Of a stretch of 64,000 nucleotides of DNA, positions 34,690-44,318 are shown piece after piece. How positions within the stretch are numbered: the stretch's first letter is position 1; the number at the start of each line of letters is the position of its first letter. The notes under the pieces are model-generated. The model was not told the origin of the DNA, searched no databases, and worked only from the letters and a program-made list of their open reading frames with translations. The position numbers were made by a program, and so were the translations under genes. The stretch covers positions 93,409-157,408 of the forward strand of contig JBBQJT010000001.1 in NCBI GenBank assembly GCA_038326165.1, given 5' to 3'. Origin of the DNA: JAEUUM01 sp038326165. GTDB taxonomy: Bacteria; Bacteroidota; Bacteroidia; Chitinophagales; Saprospiraceae.

Positions 34690-36732
34690 TTATTCAACAC
34701 CACATTCATGAATTAGAAATGCATATTCCAATGCTAAGTCGCGATACCTTGCAAATCTGCCTGAAGCTCCACCATGTCCTGTTGTCATATCTGTGTAAAG
34801 TAATAAGCTGTTATTACCTTGTTGATGAGTTCTTAATTTGGCAATCCATTTGGCAGGTTCCCAATACTGAACTTGACTGTCATGAAGTCCTGTGGTCACA
34901 AGTAAAGCTGGATAACTCGCATTTTTTATATTGTCAACTGGAGAGTATTGCTTGATGTAATTGTAATAAATAGGATCATTTGGGTCACCCCATTCATCGT
35001 ATTCTCCAGTTGTCAATGGGATACTATCATCCAACATGGTGGTAACTACATCAACAAAAGGAACTGCTGCTACAACGGCTTTCCATAAAGTAGGTTCCAT
35101 ATTGATAACAGCGCCCATCAATAAACCTCCAGCACTTCCGCCCATTGCACAACAAAGACTTTCATGACAATATCGGTTCTCTATAAGATGTTTGGCGCAA
35201 TCAATAAAATCATGGAAAGTATTCATCTTTTTCAATTGCCTTCCTTCTTCGTACCAATACCGTCCCATGTCTTCTCCGCCTCGTACGTGTGCTATAGCAT
35301 AAACAAATCCTCGATCAAGCAGGCTGATTCTTGCAGAACCAAAACTTGGATCAATACTGATTCCGTAAGATCCGTAGCCGTATAATAACAAGGGATTTTG
35401 TCCTGAAATGAATTTGTCTTTTCTGTAAACTAGCGAAACTGGCACCTTTACTCCGTCGCGAGCAGTAATCCATATTTTCTCGGATTGATAATCGTCAGAA
35501 TAAAATCCACCTTCAATGAATTCCTGTTTTTTGAGTGTGTATATTTGAGTGTTTATTGAATAGTCATAAATACTAGTAGGCGTCGTCAAGCTGGTGTAGC
35601 TCAATCTAAGGTAATCAAGACTAGGGTCAAGGTTGTTTCCCAATCCTACAACGTAGCTTGCTTCATCAAACTTAAGTTCCACATGATCGGATGCTCTTTG
35701 AATGGAAAGCCCAGTTTGTCCCATTTCTCGCCATGATATTGCGAATCCCCAATCAAAAACAATAAATGATTCAAGCAATCTATTTTCATTGTGGGGAATT
35801 ATATTCATCCAATTTTCCTTTGATCCGCATTTATCGGTGGTGTTGAGGTCAAAGTTTTTGCCAGCTGCATTCGATTTAACATAAAACTCTCCATTTAAGT
35901 GATCTATATTGTATTCATGCCCTCGTTCCCTCGGAAGAAAACATTGGACAGATTCAGATGCATCTAACTTCCAGATATTAACTTCACTTGTCATGGTACT
36001 TTCGGATTGAATGACGCAGTATTCACCTGACATACTTTCACCAATTGACAAATAAAATGTCTCATCTTTTTCAGTAAAAAGTTCTTCAGGGTTCCCATCT
36101 AAGCTTTCTAGTTCGAAAAACTTTACAGCAAATGAGCGCAATGTTTCGGGGTCTTTTTCAATAAAAATAATTCCTTTGGAGTCTTTTGACCATATTAGTT
36201 CACCACTTGTATTCGAAATAGTTTGTGAAGTTAACTTACCAGTTTCAAGGTTTTGAATATAAATTGTAAACAACCTTCTGCTAATTGTATCAGCTGAATA
36301 AGCAAGATATTTTTGATTGGGTGAAACACTGTAGTTGCTTATTTGAAAGTATTCATAATCCTCAGCAATTAGGTTTACATCCAATAGCACAGCGGGCTCA
36401 TTATAATCTTCACCAAATTCAGAATTCCATCTTCTAATTATAGGGTATTCTTTATTGTCTTTGTATTGGGTCTGATAAAAATACCCATCTTTTTGAAATG
36501 GTACTGAGTTGTCATTCTTTTTTATCCGCTTTACAATTTCATCAAATATATCGTCTATCAGCTCTTTATAAGATTCTGTTGATTGATTAGTGTGTATGTT
36601 CTCGGAGTTCAGGTATTCGATCACTTCCGGATTTTCTCTTTCTCTTAACCAATAATAGTTATCAATTCTTTTGTCTTGGTGAGAAATCAACTCAATGGGT
36701 TTAATCAATGCCTTGGGCGCTTGTACTAACAT
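34690..36732 (-). CDS. Oligopeptidase B-type prolyl oligopeptidase (S9A)
   Basis: This serine peptidase of about 680 residues cuts short peptides, in the oligopeptidase B subgroup after basic residues. The N-terminal half is a seven-bladed propeller that limits substrate size. The catalytic half has the nucleophile in MGGSAGGLLMGAV, the Asp in TTGLHDSQVQYWEP and the His in TTGHGGASGRF. I place the start at ATG 36732 (MLVQAPKALIKPIELI), which aligns with the family; the longer frame reaches into the divergent MATE gene. No signal peptide is visible, so it should be cytoplasmic. Confidence 0.9.
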   Translation of the reverse strand: MLVQAPKALIKPIELISHQDKRIDNYYWLRERENPEVIEYLNSENIHTNQSTESYKELIDDIFDEIVKRIKKNDNSVPFQKDGYFYQTQYKDNKEYPIIRRWNSEFGEDYNEPAVLLDVNLIAEDYEYFQISNYSVSPNQKYLAYSADTISRRLFTIYIQNLETGKLTSQTISNTSGELIWSKDSKGIIFIEKDPETLRSFAVKFFELESLDGNPEELFTEKDETFYLSIGESMSGEYCVIQSESTMTSEVNIWKLDASESVQCFLPRERGHEYNIDHLNGEFYVKSNAAGKNFDLNTTDKCGSKENWMNIIPHNENRLLESFIVFDWGFAISWREMGQTGLSIQRASDHVELKFDEASYVVGLGNNLDPSLDYLRLSYTSLTTPTSIYDYSINTQIYTLKKQEFIEGGFYSDDYQSEKIWITARDGVKVPVSLVYRKDKFISGQNPLLLYGYGSYGISIDPSFGSARISLLDRGFVYAIAHVRGGEDMGRYWYEEGRQLKKMNTFHDFIDCAKHLIENRYCHESLCCAMGGSAGGLLMGAVINMEPTLWKAVVAAVPFVDVVTTMLDDSIPLTTGEYDEWGDPNDPIYYNYIKQYSPVDNIKNASYPALLVTTGLHDSQVQYWEPAKWIAKLRTHQQGNNSLLLYTDMTTGHGGASGRFARYRDLALEYAFLIHECGVE

Positions 36733-36758
36733 AGATAAAATGTAAAAATTATATAAAT

Positions 36759-38159
36759 ATGGGTCTATCTTGCACGCTGATACAAGATTCGATTCAATAT
36801 TTGCAATGGAAAATTGAAGGTGTGAAGTTACAAGGAACTTATAAGTATATTCTAAAATTATCATTTCCTATCATGTTGGGCACTGCAGCTCAAAGTATTG
36901 TAGCATTAAGTGACAGTATCTTTTTATACCATTTGAGTGAGCAGGACTTTGCAGCGATTGGATTTGTAGGGGTGTTTTACCTTGTAATTGCTGGGATTGG
37001 TTTTGGTTTTACAAGAGGTGGACAATTGATGATTGCCCGTAGAATGGGTGAATCTAAGCAGGAAGAGGTAGGTAGGACTTTTTATGCGATGCTGTATTTT
37101 GAAATTATACTGGCAACAATTATGTTTTTTTTCTTGAGGTACGGTGCCAGTGCTTTTTTTGAATTGTTTGTTAGTTCTAAAGTTATCTTACTAAAGAGTG
37201 TTGAATATCTTCATTACAGGGCCTATGGTCTATTTTTTAGTTTTACAGGTGTTGCCATCATTGCCTTGTACACCTCAGTTGCCAGGCCAAGTTTTATTGT
37301 CATTGATACAGTGATATTAGCAGTTTCTAATTTGATATTGAACTACTTATTGGTATTTGGGAAGTTCGGATTTCCGGCAATGGGTATTGGTGGATCTGCA
37401 TTGGCGAGTACACTGTCTGAGGCTTTGGCGTTTTTTGTTTTTGTTATTTATATATTGTTTGACAAGCCTGCCAGGAAATACCGTCTATTTCATTTGCCCA
37501 ATATTGATCTTCCACTTATGGTACAACAGCTTAGGCTAGCATTGCCAGCGGTTGTACAAACAGTAATAGGTTTGGGATCTTGGTTTGTTTTTGTAAGCAT
37601 GATAGAATCTTTGGGGCAAAGACCGCTTGCAATTACCAATCTGGTTCGTATTGTTTATTTGATTCTCATCATTCCATGCTGGGGTTTTAGCAGTGGTATG
37701 CACACATTAGTCAGTAATTTGCTGGGGCAGAAGAAATTTGATGAAATACTTCCCCTTGCATGGAAAACTGCTATTCTTTCACTTTCAGTAACTTTGATTT
37801 TGGCTATTCCAATGGTGATTTGGCCACATTATTTACTTTACCCATTATTGGGTGAGCATGATAATGGGTTGTTTGCGGATTCGGTGCCAACTTTTAGAGT
37901 ATTACTTGTCATTATGTGTTTGTATTCCACTGCCAATATCTTTTTTAATGTTATTTCAGGCACTGGTGCTACCTATTTTGGATTGAAATTACAAGCGGTT
38001 TTGACTGCTTTTTATTTATTTGGTGTGTTCTATGTAGTCAAATACACCGACTACAATGTGGCTTATGCATGGGGAGTTGAGATCTTCTATTGGATATTTT
38101 TGTTTGTGTTTAGCTATTGGTTTCTGCGTTCGAATTATTGGCATACCATTGAAGTTTAG
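36759..38159 (+). CDS. MATE-family multidrug/metabolite efflux transporter
   Basis: This 466-residue inner-membrane transporter has 12 predicted helices in two homologous halves, beginning YKYILKLSFPIMLGTAAQSI. That is the usual MATE entry sequence, followed by SDSIFLYHLSEQDFAAIGFV. Members expel cationic drugs or metabolites using Na+ or H+ gradients; the substrate is unknown. ATG 36759 gives an unusual 26-residue head, and a GTG at 36822 just before the conserved region is an alternative start. It is divergent from the oligopeptidase gene with only 26 bases between, and no consensus promoter is visible there. Confidence 0.9.
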   Translation: MGLSCTLIQDSIQYLQWKIEGVKLQGTYKYILKLSFPIMLGTAAQSIVALSDSIFLYHLSEQDFAAIGFVGVFYLVIAGIGFGFTRGGQLMIARRMGESKQEEVGRTFYAMLYFEIILATIMFFFLRYGASAFFELFVSSKVILLKSVEYLHYRAYGLFFSFTGVAIIALYTSVARPSFIVIDTVILAVSNLILNYLLVFGKFGFPAMGIGGSALASTLSEALAFFVFVIYILFDKPARKYRLFHLPNIDLPLMVQQLRLALPAVVQTVIGLGSWFVFVSMIESLGQRPLAITNLVRIVYLILIIPCWGFSSGMHTLVSNLLGQKKFDEILPLAWKTAILSLSVTLILAIPMVIWPHYLLYPLLGEHDNGLFADSVPTFRVLLVIMCLYSTANIFFNVISGTGATYFGLKLQAVLTAFYLFGVFYVVKYTDYNVAYAWGVEIFYWIFLFVFSYWFLRSNYWHTIEV

Positions 38160-38531
38160 TTGTTTGTGTCATTAATACGTTATAATTTAAATTAATATCG
38201 TCAATGGAAACTTTATTATTGGCAATGCTATTGCTTGTATGAAATACACGAAGGAATTTCAAGATAAATCTAGATAAGTCTGGGGAAATCAGTTGTAAAA
38301 AGCTTTCAACACTGCCAAGCTTAGCAATTGATGAAGCGCAGTGTTTGGTTTGATTGACGGTTTGCCAAACAGGAGAGAGAAATACACCTGCTTTAAATTG
38401 GACTTCTAAAACCAATAAGAGATTATTGATTCCATTTAGGAAGCAAAACAAGAAGGATGAATGTAAATGAAATGGCTAAGTGACTAAAGAAAACCTTAGA
38501 ATCAAACAGTAGCCAAGCGTATATGGCGGTA
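38160..38531. other. Gene-free stretch between MATE and aminotransferase genes
   Basis: In these 372 bases I see no supported gene. A minus-strand frame of 113 codons (38110-38451) starts with TTG, runs 50 bases into the MATE gene and resembles no family I know. No terminator hairpin or promoter consensus stands out. A decayed gene is possible but not shown. Confidence 0.4.
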
Positions 38532-39740
38532 TTATCTCAATTCATCCAAGGATTCTCTGATTCGATTCAAAGCCTTACTTAAATCAACCTCTGAAGCCGC
38601 ATAAGAAATTCTAATGCAGTTTGGATCACCAAATCCGGTTCCGGATACCAAAGCCACGTGAGCAGTATTCAATAAGAAATCACAAAGATCATCACTTGTA
38701 GCTATAGTTTCTTTTCCATATCGTTTCCCCAAAAGTTGCGTCACATCAGCAAAAACGTAAAATGCCCCTTCAGGAATATTGTATTTGATGCCTGGTATAT
38801 TGGACAATAATTCGATGACCAGATCCCTTCTTTTCTTAAATGCCTTTACCATTTTTTGGGTAGGCTCCAAAGAGCTTCTTAAGGCAACGGCGGAGGCATA
38901 CTGCCCAAATGATGAAGCTCCTGAAGTAAACTGGCCTTGTATCTTGGTGCAAGCTGTTGCAATAGCCTTAGGCGCTCCCAAATAACCAATCCGCCAGCCA
39001 GTCATGGCAAATCCTTTAGCGAAACCATTTATTGTTACTGTTCGGTCTTCCATGCCAGGTATTGCAGCCAAACTTACATGCTTATCAGTAAAGTTAATGT
39101 ATTCATAGATCTCATCAGATACTGCCAAAACATTAGGATACTTTGCCAAAACCTCAGCATAAGACTCTAATTCAGCTTGACTGAACACTGTACCAGTTGG
39201 ATTGCAAGGTGAAGAAAAGATAAGCATCTTGGTCTTATCACTCATGGCAGCTTCAAGATCTGAGGCACTTGGCTTGAAATCTTTATTGATATCCGCATGA
39301 ACAGCTACTGGCGTGCCTCCGGCCATTTTTACTATTTCATAATGTGAAACCCAATATGGTGCAAAAATTACGACCTCATCACTAGGATTTAGTATAGCAA
39401 AACATAAATTGGCGAAACTCTGCTTACTTCCGTTGCTTACTACAATTTGATCAATAGTAAAGTCTAGGTTGTTGTCTCTCTTAAATTTTTCAACCACTGC
39501 CTGCCTTAATTCTAATAACCCTGCTACTGGAGTGTACTTGGTGATTCCTGCATTAAGTGCTTCTTCTGCTGCATCTTTAATATGTTGGGGGGTGTCAAAA
39601 TCAGGCTCTCCTAGACTTAAATTAATTACGTCATATCCTTTTGCTTTAAGATTTCTAGCCATTTGAGCCATTCTGAGTGTAGAGGACTCTTCCAGTTTAT
39701 TGACAAAATCAGATAGCAAAGATTCAGGTTGAAATGTCAT
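38532..39740 (-). CDS. Class I pyridoxal-phosphate aminotransferase (aspartate aminotransferase type)
   Basis: This 402-residue fold-type I enzyme most likely transfers amino groups between aspartate and 2-oxoglutarate. Motifs are INLSLGEPDFDTPQHI at the N-terminus, IFSSPCNPTGTVFSQ, SDEIYEYINF (the Asp that binds the pyridine nitrogen) and GFAKGFAMTGWRIGYLG with the PLP lysine. CIRISYAASE holds the substrate-carboxylate Arg. The match is to the AAT subgroup Ib. It sits divergently from the glycan gene run and is a metabolic gene, not a sugar aminotransferase of the WbpE type. Confidence 0.92.
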   Translation of the reverse strand: MTFQPESLLSDFVNKLEESSTLRMAQMARNLKAKGYDVINLSLGEPDFDTPQHIKDAAEEALNAGITKYTPVAGLLELRQAVVEKFKRDNNLDFTIDQIVVSNGSKQSFANLCFAILNPSDEVVIFAPYWVSHYEIVKMAGGTPVAVHADINKDFKPSASDLEAAMSDKTKMLIFSSPCNPTGTVFSQAELESYAEVLAKYPNVLAVSDEIYEYINFTDKHVSLAAIPGMEDRTVTINGFAKGFAMTGWRIGYLGAPKAIATACTKIQGQFTSGASSFGQYASAVALRSSLEPTQKMVKAFKKRRDLVIELLSNIPGIKYNIPEGAFYVFADVTQLLGKRYGKETIATSDDLCDFLLNTAHVALVSGTGFGDPNCIRISYAASEVDLSKALNRIRESLDELR

Positions 39741-39852
39741 AACTTCTTATTTGAGATTGCAAAGATGATATGAAAAAACAAATTACCTGAGCTAAAATGC
39801 AATAAACGGTCAAGAAATCAATTTCTTTGTACCATTAATTGCTATACATTTC

Positions 39853-40563
39853 ATGAAACAAAGCTGGACAATAGGGATATTATGCTACAACGAAGCAGTA
39901 ACCATTGTAGATGTGTATTCTAAGGTTAAGACAGTTTTGTCCCAATTAACTGGTGATTCCGAAATAATTATTGTGGATGATGGAAGCACGGACGGCTCAA
40001 TCGAGTTGATCAAGAAGATTTATACCTATGATCCAAGTGTGCGTCTAATTTTTCATGAAATCAATAAAGGGATTGGGGCATCTATTCGTGACGTGTATTT
40101 CAATGCTACCAAGCAAAATGTAGTATTTGTGCCCGGTGACGGACAGTTTGATGAAATGGAACTGATACCTTTTGCAGAATTTTCAGCGGATCATTTTATT
40201 TGTTTTTTTAGGCATGAAAACGAAACTTATTCCTTATTTCGGAATGCATTGTCATGGGCCAATAAAATGTTCAACAGCTGGTTTTTGGGTTTCAATCTGA
40301 AGGATGTTAATTGGGTAAAAGTTTATAAAAGAGAGATACTTTATAAATTGGAACTAAAATCAAAAAGTTCGATTATTGAAAGTGAAATTTGTGCAAAACT
40401 TACTGCGTTAGGGAAGACAGCAGTAGAAGTTCCTTCAGTTTATCATCCCAGAATAGCAGGCCAAAGCAAAGGCGCTTCATTTGGAACTATATTAAAGGTT
40501 TATAAAGAACTTTGGGCCGTATATTTGCTCGTCAAAAAATTTAAAAAATCATCAAGAAAGTAG
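39853..40563 (+). CDS. Family 2 glycosyltransferase (DPM1-like)
   Basis: This 236-residue GT-A enzyme has the nucleotide-sugar motif IIIVDDGSTDGS near 38-49 and PGDGQFDEMEL as the metal-binding region. It resembles polyprenyl-phosphate sugar synthases. There is no C-terminal membrane anchor; the protein ends with a basic tail (KKFKKSSRK). It begins a plus-strand run followed within 6 bases by a MocA-type dehydrogenase, then an acyltransferase and a GT39 protein. The acceptor and sugar are not determined. Confidence 0.88.
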   Translation: MKQSWTIGILCYNEAVTIVDVYSKVKTVLSQLTGDSEIIIVDDGSTDGSIELIKKIYTYDPSVRLIFHEINKGIGASIRDVYFNATKQNVVFVPGDGQFDEMELIPFAEFSADHFICFFRHENETYSLFRNALSWANKMFNSWFLGFNLKDVNWVKVYKREILYKLELKSKSSIIESEICAKLTALGKTAVEVPSVYHPRIAGQSKGASFGTILKVYKELWAVYLLVKKFKKSSRK

Positions 40564-40569
40564 GAATAA

Positions 40570-41571
40570 ATGAATGTAGCGATAATTGGTTATGGATATT
40601 GGGGGCCTAATTTGGTGCGGAATTTTATGACAGCGCCAGGGTGTCAAGTTTCCTATGTTTTTGATACTTCTCAAAAAGCGTTGGATAAAGTCACAAAGTC
40701 TTATCCTGAAATAGCTATTACCCAAGATTTGAACGAAATTTTAAAGGATTCTGCAACAGACGCTGTTGCAATCGCCACTCCTGTTGGAACGCATTTTGAA
40801 CTGGCAAAGAAAGCTTTGGAGCAAGGAAAGCATGTGCTTTTAGAGAAGCCAATGACTGCCAAACTTTCTGAAGCAAATGAGTTGATTCGTATTGCAGATT
40901 CGCTTGGATTGACATTGATGGTTGATCATACCTATCTCTATACTGAATCAGTCCTGAAAATGCAGCAATTGATTGAAAGTGGCGATATTGGTAACATACA
41001 ATACATCGATTCAACCCGTATTAATTTGGGCTTGTTTCAACGCGATGTAAACGTTCTGTGGGATCTTGCCCCACATGATATATCAATATGTATGTACTTG
41101 ATGCAGGAGGCACCCATTGGTGTCCAAGCAACAGGCGTCTCCCATACAGGAAGCACGCTTGCCAATATTGCCTATTTGAATTTGTTTTATCCAAATAACA
41201 AGATCGCACATTTTAACTGTAGTTGGGTTTCTCCCGTCAAGATTCGTCAAATGCTCATTGGCGGCGACAAAAAGATGATCTTATTCAATGATCTGGAAAC
41301 AACAGAGAAGCTTAGGATTTATGATAAAGGATACAGCATTCTTCCAGATACAGATCGTGAACGCATTTTAATAGATTACAGAATTGGGGACATCACTATA
41401 CCAAAAATTGGGCAGGGTGAAGCATTAAGCGCCATGGTATTGGATTTTAAAAATGCTATTGAAAACAAAACATCCCCAAGGTCTAACTCATACATAGGCA
41501 AAGAAGTTGTTCGCATACTTGAAGCAGCTGAAAAAAGTATTTTGAATAAAGGTCAATACATGGAACTCTAA
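40570..41571 (+). CDS. Gfo/Idh/MocA-family NAD(P)-dependent sugar dehydrogenase
   Basis: This 333-residue oxidoreductase has an N-terminal Rossmann fold (VAIIGYGYWGPNLVRNF), the family motif LLEKPMTAKL and a C-terminal beta-sheet domain with LWDLAPHDISICMYLM. Related enzymes such as WlbA/WbpB oxidise C3 of a UDP-sugar so that an amino group can be added. The next gene, 4 bases on, is a hexapeptide acyltransferase of the WlbB/WbpD kind, which supports a role in making an N-acetylated sugar for a surface glycan. The matching sugar aminotransferase is not in the window. Confidence 0.88.
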   Translation: MNVAIIGYGYWGPNLVRNFMTAPGCQVSYVFDTSQKALDKVTKSYPEIAITQDLNEILKDSATDAVAIATPVGTHFELAKKALEQGKHVLLEKPMTAKLSEANELIRIADSLGLTLMVDHTYLYTESVLKMQQLIESGDIGNIQYIDSTRINLGLFQRDVNVLWDLAPHDISICMYLMQEAPIGVQATGVSHTGSTLANIAYLNLFYPNNKIAHFNCSWVSPVKIRQMLIGGDKKMILFNDLETTEKLRIYDKGYSILPDTDRERILIDYRIGDITIPKIGQGEALSAMVLDFKNAIENKTSPRSNSYIGKEVVRILEAAEKSILNKGQYMEL

Positions 41572-41575
41572 AAAT

Positions 41576-42067
41576 ATGGCAATACTCAATATTGATTCCC
41601 CAAAGCAAAGCCTAAGAAATGTGGAAGTAGGGGAGAATGTAAAAATATATGATTTTGTAAACGCATATGGTTGTTCAATTGGTGACGGTTCCAAAGTGGG
41701 AACATTTGTTGAAATTCAAAGAGGTGCTACAATTGGGAAAAACTGTAAAATAAGTAGTCACAGCTTTATTTGCGAAGGTGTACATATTGGAGATGGCGTA
41801 TTTGTTGGTCATAATGTAAGCTTCATAAATGATAAATTTCCAATGGCTGTCAATCCCGATGGAAGTATTCAAACAGACACTGACTGGAACATGGTAGAGA
41901 CGAAAGTAGGCGATATGGTATCCATTGGAACTTCTGTTACAATTTTGTGTGGCATCACAATTGGCAGAAATGCGACTATTGGAGCTGGAAGCGTTGTTAC
42001 AAAGGATGTGCCTGAAAATGCAATAGTAGCAGGTAATCCTGCAAGAATCATGAAATACAAATCCTAA
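41576..42067 (+). CDS. Left-handed beta-helix acyltransferase (WbpD/WlbB-like)
   Basis: This 163-residue hexapeptide-repeat enzyme shows isoleucine/valine-rich rungs such as IGDGSKVGTFVEIQRGATIG and IGRNATIGAGSVVTKDVPEN, ending NPARIMKYKS. Family members are trimers that move an acetyl group from acetyl-CoA to an amino sugar. FVGHNVSFINDKFP matches the active-site His/Asn loop of nucleotide-sugar N-acetyltransferases. It sits 4 bases after the dehydrogenase and 23 bases before the GT39 gene. Confidence 0.88.
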   Translation: MAILNIDSPKQSLRNVEVGENVKIYDFVNAYGCSIGDGSKVGTFVEIQRGATIGKNCKISSHSFICEGVHIGDGVFVGHNVSFINDKFPMAVNPDGSIQTDTDWNMVETKVGDMVSIGTSVTILCGITIGRNATIGAGSVVTKDVPENAIVAGNPARIMKYKS

Positions 42068-42090
42068 ATTCTTTATTTAACTAACTTATT

Positions 42091-44301
42091 TTGGCCCAAT
42101 CTAAAAAATTCAATCCCGCCCCCAAACCAAAAGCAAAATCTGGAAGCCCAACGCCACCTATATTTTCAAGTTGGCTTAAGAATGGACACGCTTTTGATCA
42201 AAATTCCGACTTACACAGGAAAATCTTTATTGGATTGAGTGGACTCATTCTTGCATTTACTGTCTTTTTGTCAGCCGGATCCGGAATAAATGGCGACGAT
42301 AAAATGCAAAACGAATATGAGCAGAAATTGATGACATGGTATGGTACAATGGGCCAGGATACTGCTGCACTTAATTTGCCTAAAACTAAAATGCATTTTT
42401 ATGGTGGGGTCTTTGAAGTATTGAGCGGAGTAAGTAATAAAATATTGGGACAAGATAACCCGGATATGAAGGGATATCACACGATAAGGCATTTTTGGTC
42501 AGCAATATTTGGCGTTACTGCAATGGTATTTAGTGGTCTGCTCGCAATGGAATTGGGTGGATGGCTTGCCGGAATATTTGCTCTGGTTTTGATTTTTTTA
42601 ACTCCAAGTTTTACTGGACATAGTTTGATGAATCCGAAGGATATTCCTTTTGCTACAGGTTATATCATGAGCTTATATTTCACTTTGAAGCTGCTTCGAT
42701 CGCTGCCAAAACCAAAAATGAAAATATTGATTGGACTTGGAGTTGCCCTGGGAATCTCATTGGGGGTGCGGGCAGGTGGATTGATTAACTTCGCCATCTT
42801 GGGAATGTTCATGGGGATTCATTTTGTTGCCAGTTATGGTTTTGGAGGAATTTTTACTCAAGGCAAACAAGTCTTAATCTACGCGAAGAATCTATTAATT
42901 CCAGCAGCAATCGGATATTTATTTGCTATTATCTTTTGGCCTTATGCATTGCAGGCACCTCTAACTAATGTTTTAAAATCATTGAGTGAACTTACGGATT
43001 ACGGTGTTAATATTAGGTTGCTGTTTGATGGTACCATGGTTTTTGCTCAAACATTGCCTTGGAATTACTTGCCTATGTGGGTGATCGTTACTGTTCCTAT
43101 TGCGGTTTTAATAGGCTGGGTTTTAGTTGTGGTTTTTGGTAAATCTATTTGGCATAATCATCAGCCTATTGGATTGTTTTTGTTGGCATTTGGATTTTTA
43201 TTTCCATTTCTATATGTGATGTACAAAGGTTCAACTGTATATGATGGATGGAGACACATGTTGTTTCCATACACTGCAGGAACAGCAATGGCAGGTATAG
43301 GTTTTAATACATTGGTTCAGAAATTTCACGACAAGAAGTATATCAATATGGCTTGCATCGCATTGCCTTTTGTCTTGTTATTGAATCCTATGATATTTAT
43401 GATTCAAAACTCCAAATACCCGTATGTTTACTTCAATCAATTGGTTGGAGGAACCAAAGGGGCTTTTGGTAAATGGGAGATGGATTATTGGGGTGTATCG
43501 GTCAAACAGGGTGTTGATTGGCTTGAAAAAGAGGGTATATTAAGTGCCAACAATAAGGATACGATTACTATAGCAACCAACTTCTTCTACCAGTTAGAAA
43601 AATACGTGAAGCCTAAATATGGAGATAAGGTTAAATTAGTTTATGTCCGATACCGGCAACGCTATGATCAAAATTGGGATTATGGGCTTTTTGTCAATCG
43701 ATTCATTGATGCTTCGTACCTCGAAAAAGGAAGCTTCCCACCAAAGGGCACGCTGCATACCGTAAAAGCTGATGGAGTAGCTTTGTTGGCTATCATGCAG
43801 AATAAGTCCAAATTTACCAGTCTGGGAATGGCGGCTACTAAAAAACAAGATTGGGCTGGGTCTATAGATTATTTCACGAAAGCCCTACAGGAAGATCCTA
43901 GGAATGATGTTGCGTTAGCAGGTATAGCAAATGCTTACCTAGCTACCAGTCAGTTTGAATTGGCTAAGAAAAATATTGACATCTGTATAGACGTTGATCC
44001 AGATAATACAAATGCCTGGAATTATTTGGGTATTTACTACCTGAACACCAAGAAAATTGATCAAGCGATTGAAACCTTCCAGCATGGTATCAAGATATCA
44101 AACAACAATTCCATTGCGTATTACTACTTGGCGAGTATAGAACAGCAGAAAGGTAATTTGCAAGCGGCTATTGAGTTAGCAATAAAGAGTATCGAAGCCA
44201 ACCAAAAATTTCCTCCTGGATTTCAGATGTTAGCCAGTTTGTATCAAGCTGCTGGTGAACCCGAAAAGGCAGCACAGGTAATGTCTATGATGCCTAAATA
44301 A
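42091..44301 (+). CDS. GT39/PMT-like membrane glycosyltransferase fused to C-terminal TPRs
   Basis: This 736-residue protein is an inner-membrane glycosyltransferase of the PMT_2/GT39 type joined to tetratricopeptide repeats. After TM1 it has an acidic INGDD motif in the position of the catalytic Asp. It then has NPKDIPFATGY, about ten membrane helices and VYDGWRHMLF. From about residue 570 four TPR units follow (DWAGSIDYFTKALQEDPRND, FELAKKNIDICIDVDPDNTN). GT39 enzymes use polyprenyl-phosphate sugars. The upstream GT2 could supply such a donor. The start is TTG: no ATG occurs before residue 70, which is after TM1, and a stop lies three codons upstream of the TTG. Confidence 0.8.
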   Translation: MAQSKKFNPAPKPKAKSGSPTPPIFSSWLKNGHAFDQNSDLHRKIFIGLSGLILAFTVFLSAGSGINGDDKMQNEYEQKLMTWYGTMGQDTAALNLPKTKMHFYGGVFEVLSGVSNKILGQDNPDMKGYHTIRHFWSAIFGVTAMVFSGLLAMELGGWLAGIFALVLIFLTPSFTGHSLMNPKDIPFATGYIMSLYFTLKLLRSLPKPKMKILIGLGVALGISLGVRAGGLINFAILGMFMGIHFVASYGFGGIFTQGKQVLIYAKNLLIPAAIGYLFAIIFWPYALQAPLTNVLKSLSELTDYGVNIRLLFDGTMVFAQTLPWNYLPMWVIVTVPIAVLIGWVLVVVFGKSIWHNHQPIGLFLLAFGFLFPFLYVMYKGSTVYDGWRHMLFPYTAGTAMAGIGFNTLVQKFHDKKYINMACIALPFVLLLNPMIFMIQNSKYPYVYFNQLVGGTKGAFGKWEMDYWGVSVKQGVDWLEKEGILSANNKDTITIATNFFYQLEKYVKPKYGDKVKLVYVRYRQRYDQNWDYGLFVNRFIDASYLEKGSFPPKGTLHTVKADGVALLAIMQNKSKFTSLGMAATKKQDWAGSIDYFTKALQEDPRNDVALAGIANAYLATSQFELAKKNIDICIDVDPDNTNAWNYLGIYYLNTKKIDQAIETFQHGIKISNNNSIAYYYLASIEQQKGNLQAAIELAIKSIEANQKFPPGFQMLASLYQAAGEPEKAAQVMSMMPK

Positions 44302-44318
44302 TAATAGAAAACCATTTC

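Noticed and set aside
38110..38451. 113-codon minus-strand frame
   Set aside because: It has a TTG start, overlaps the MATE gene by 50 bases and shows no recognisable domain.
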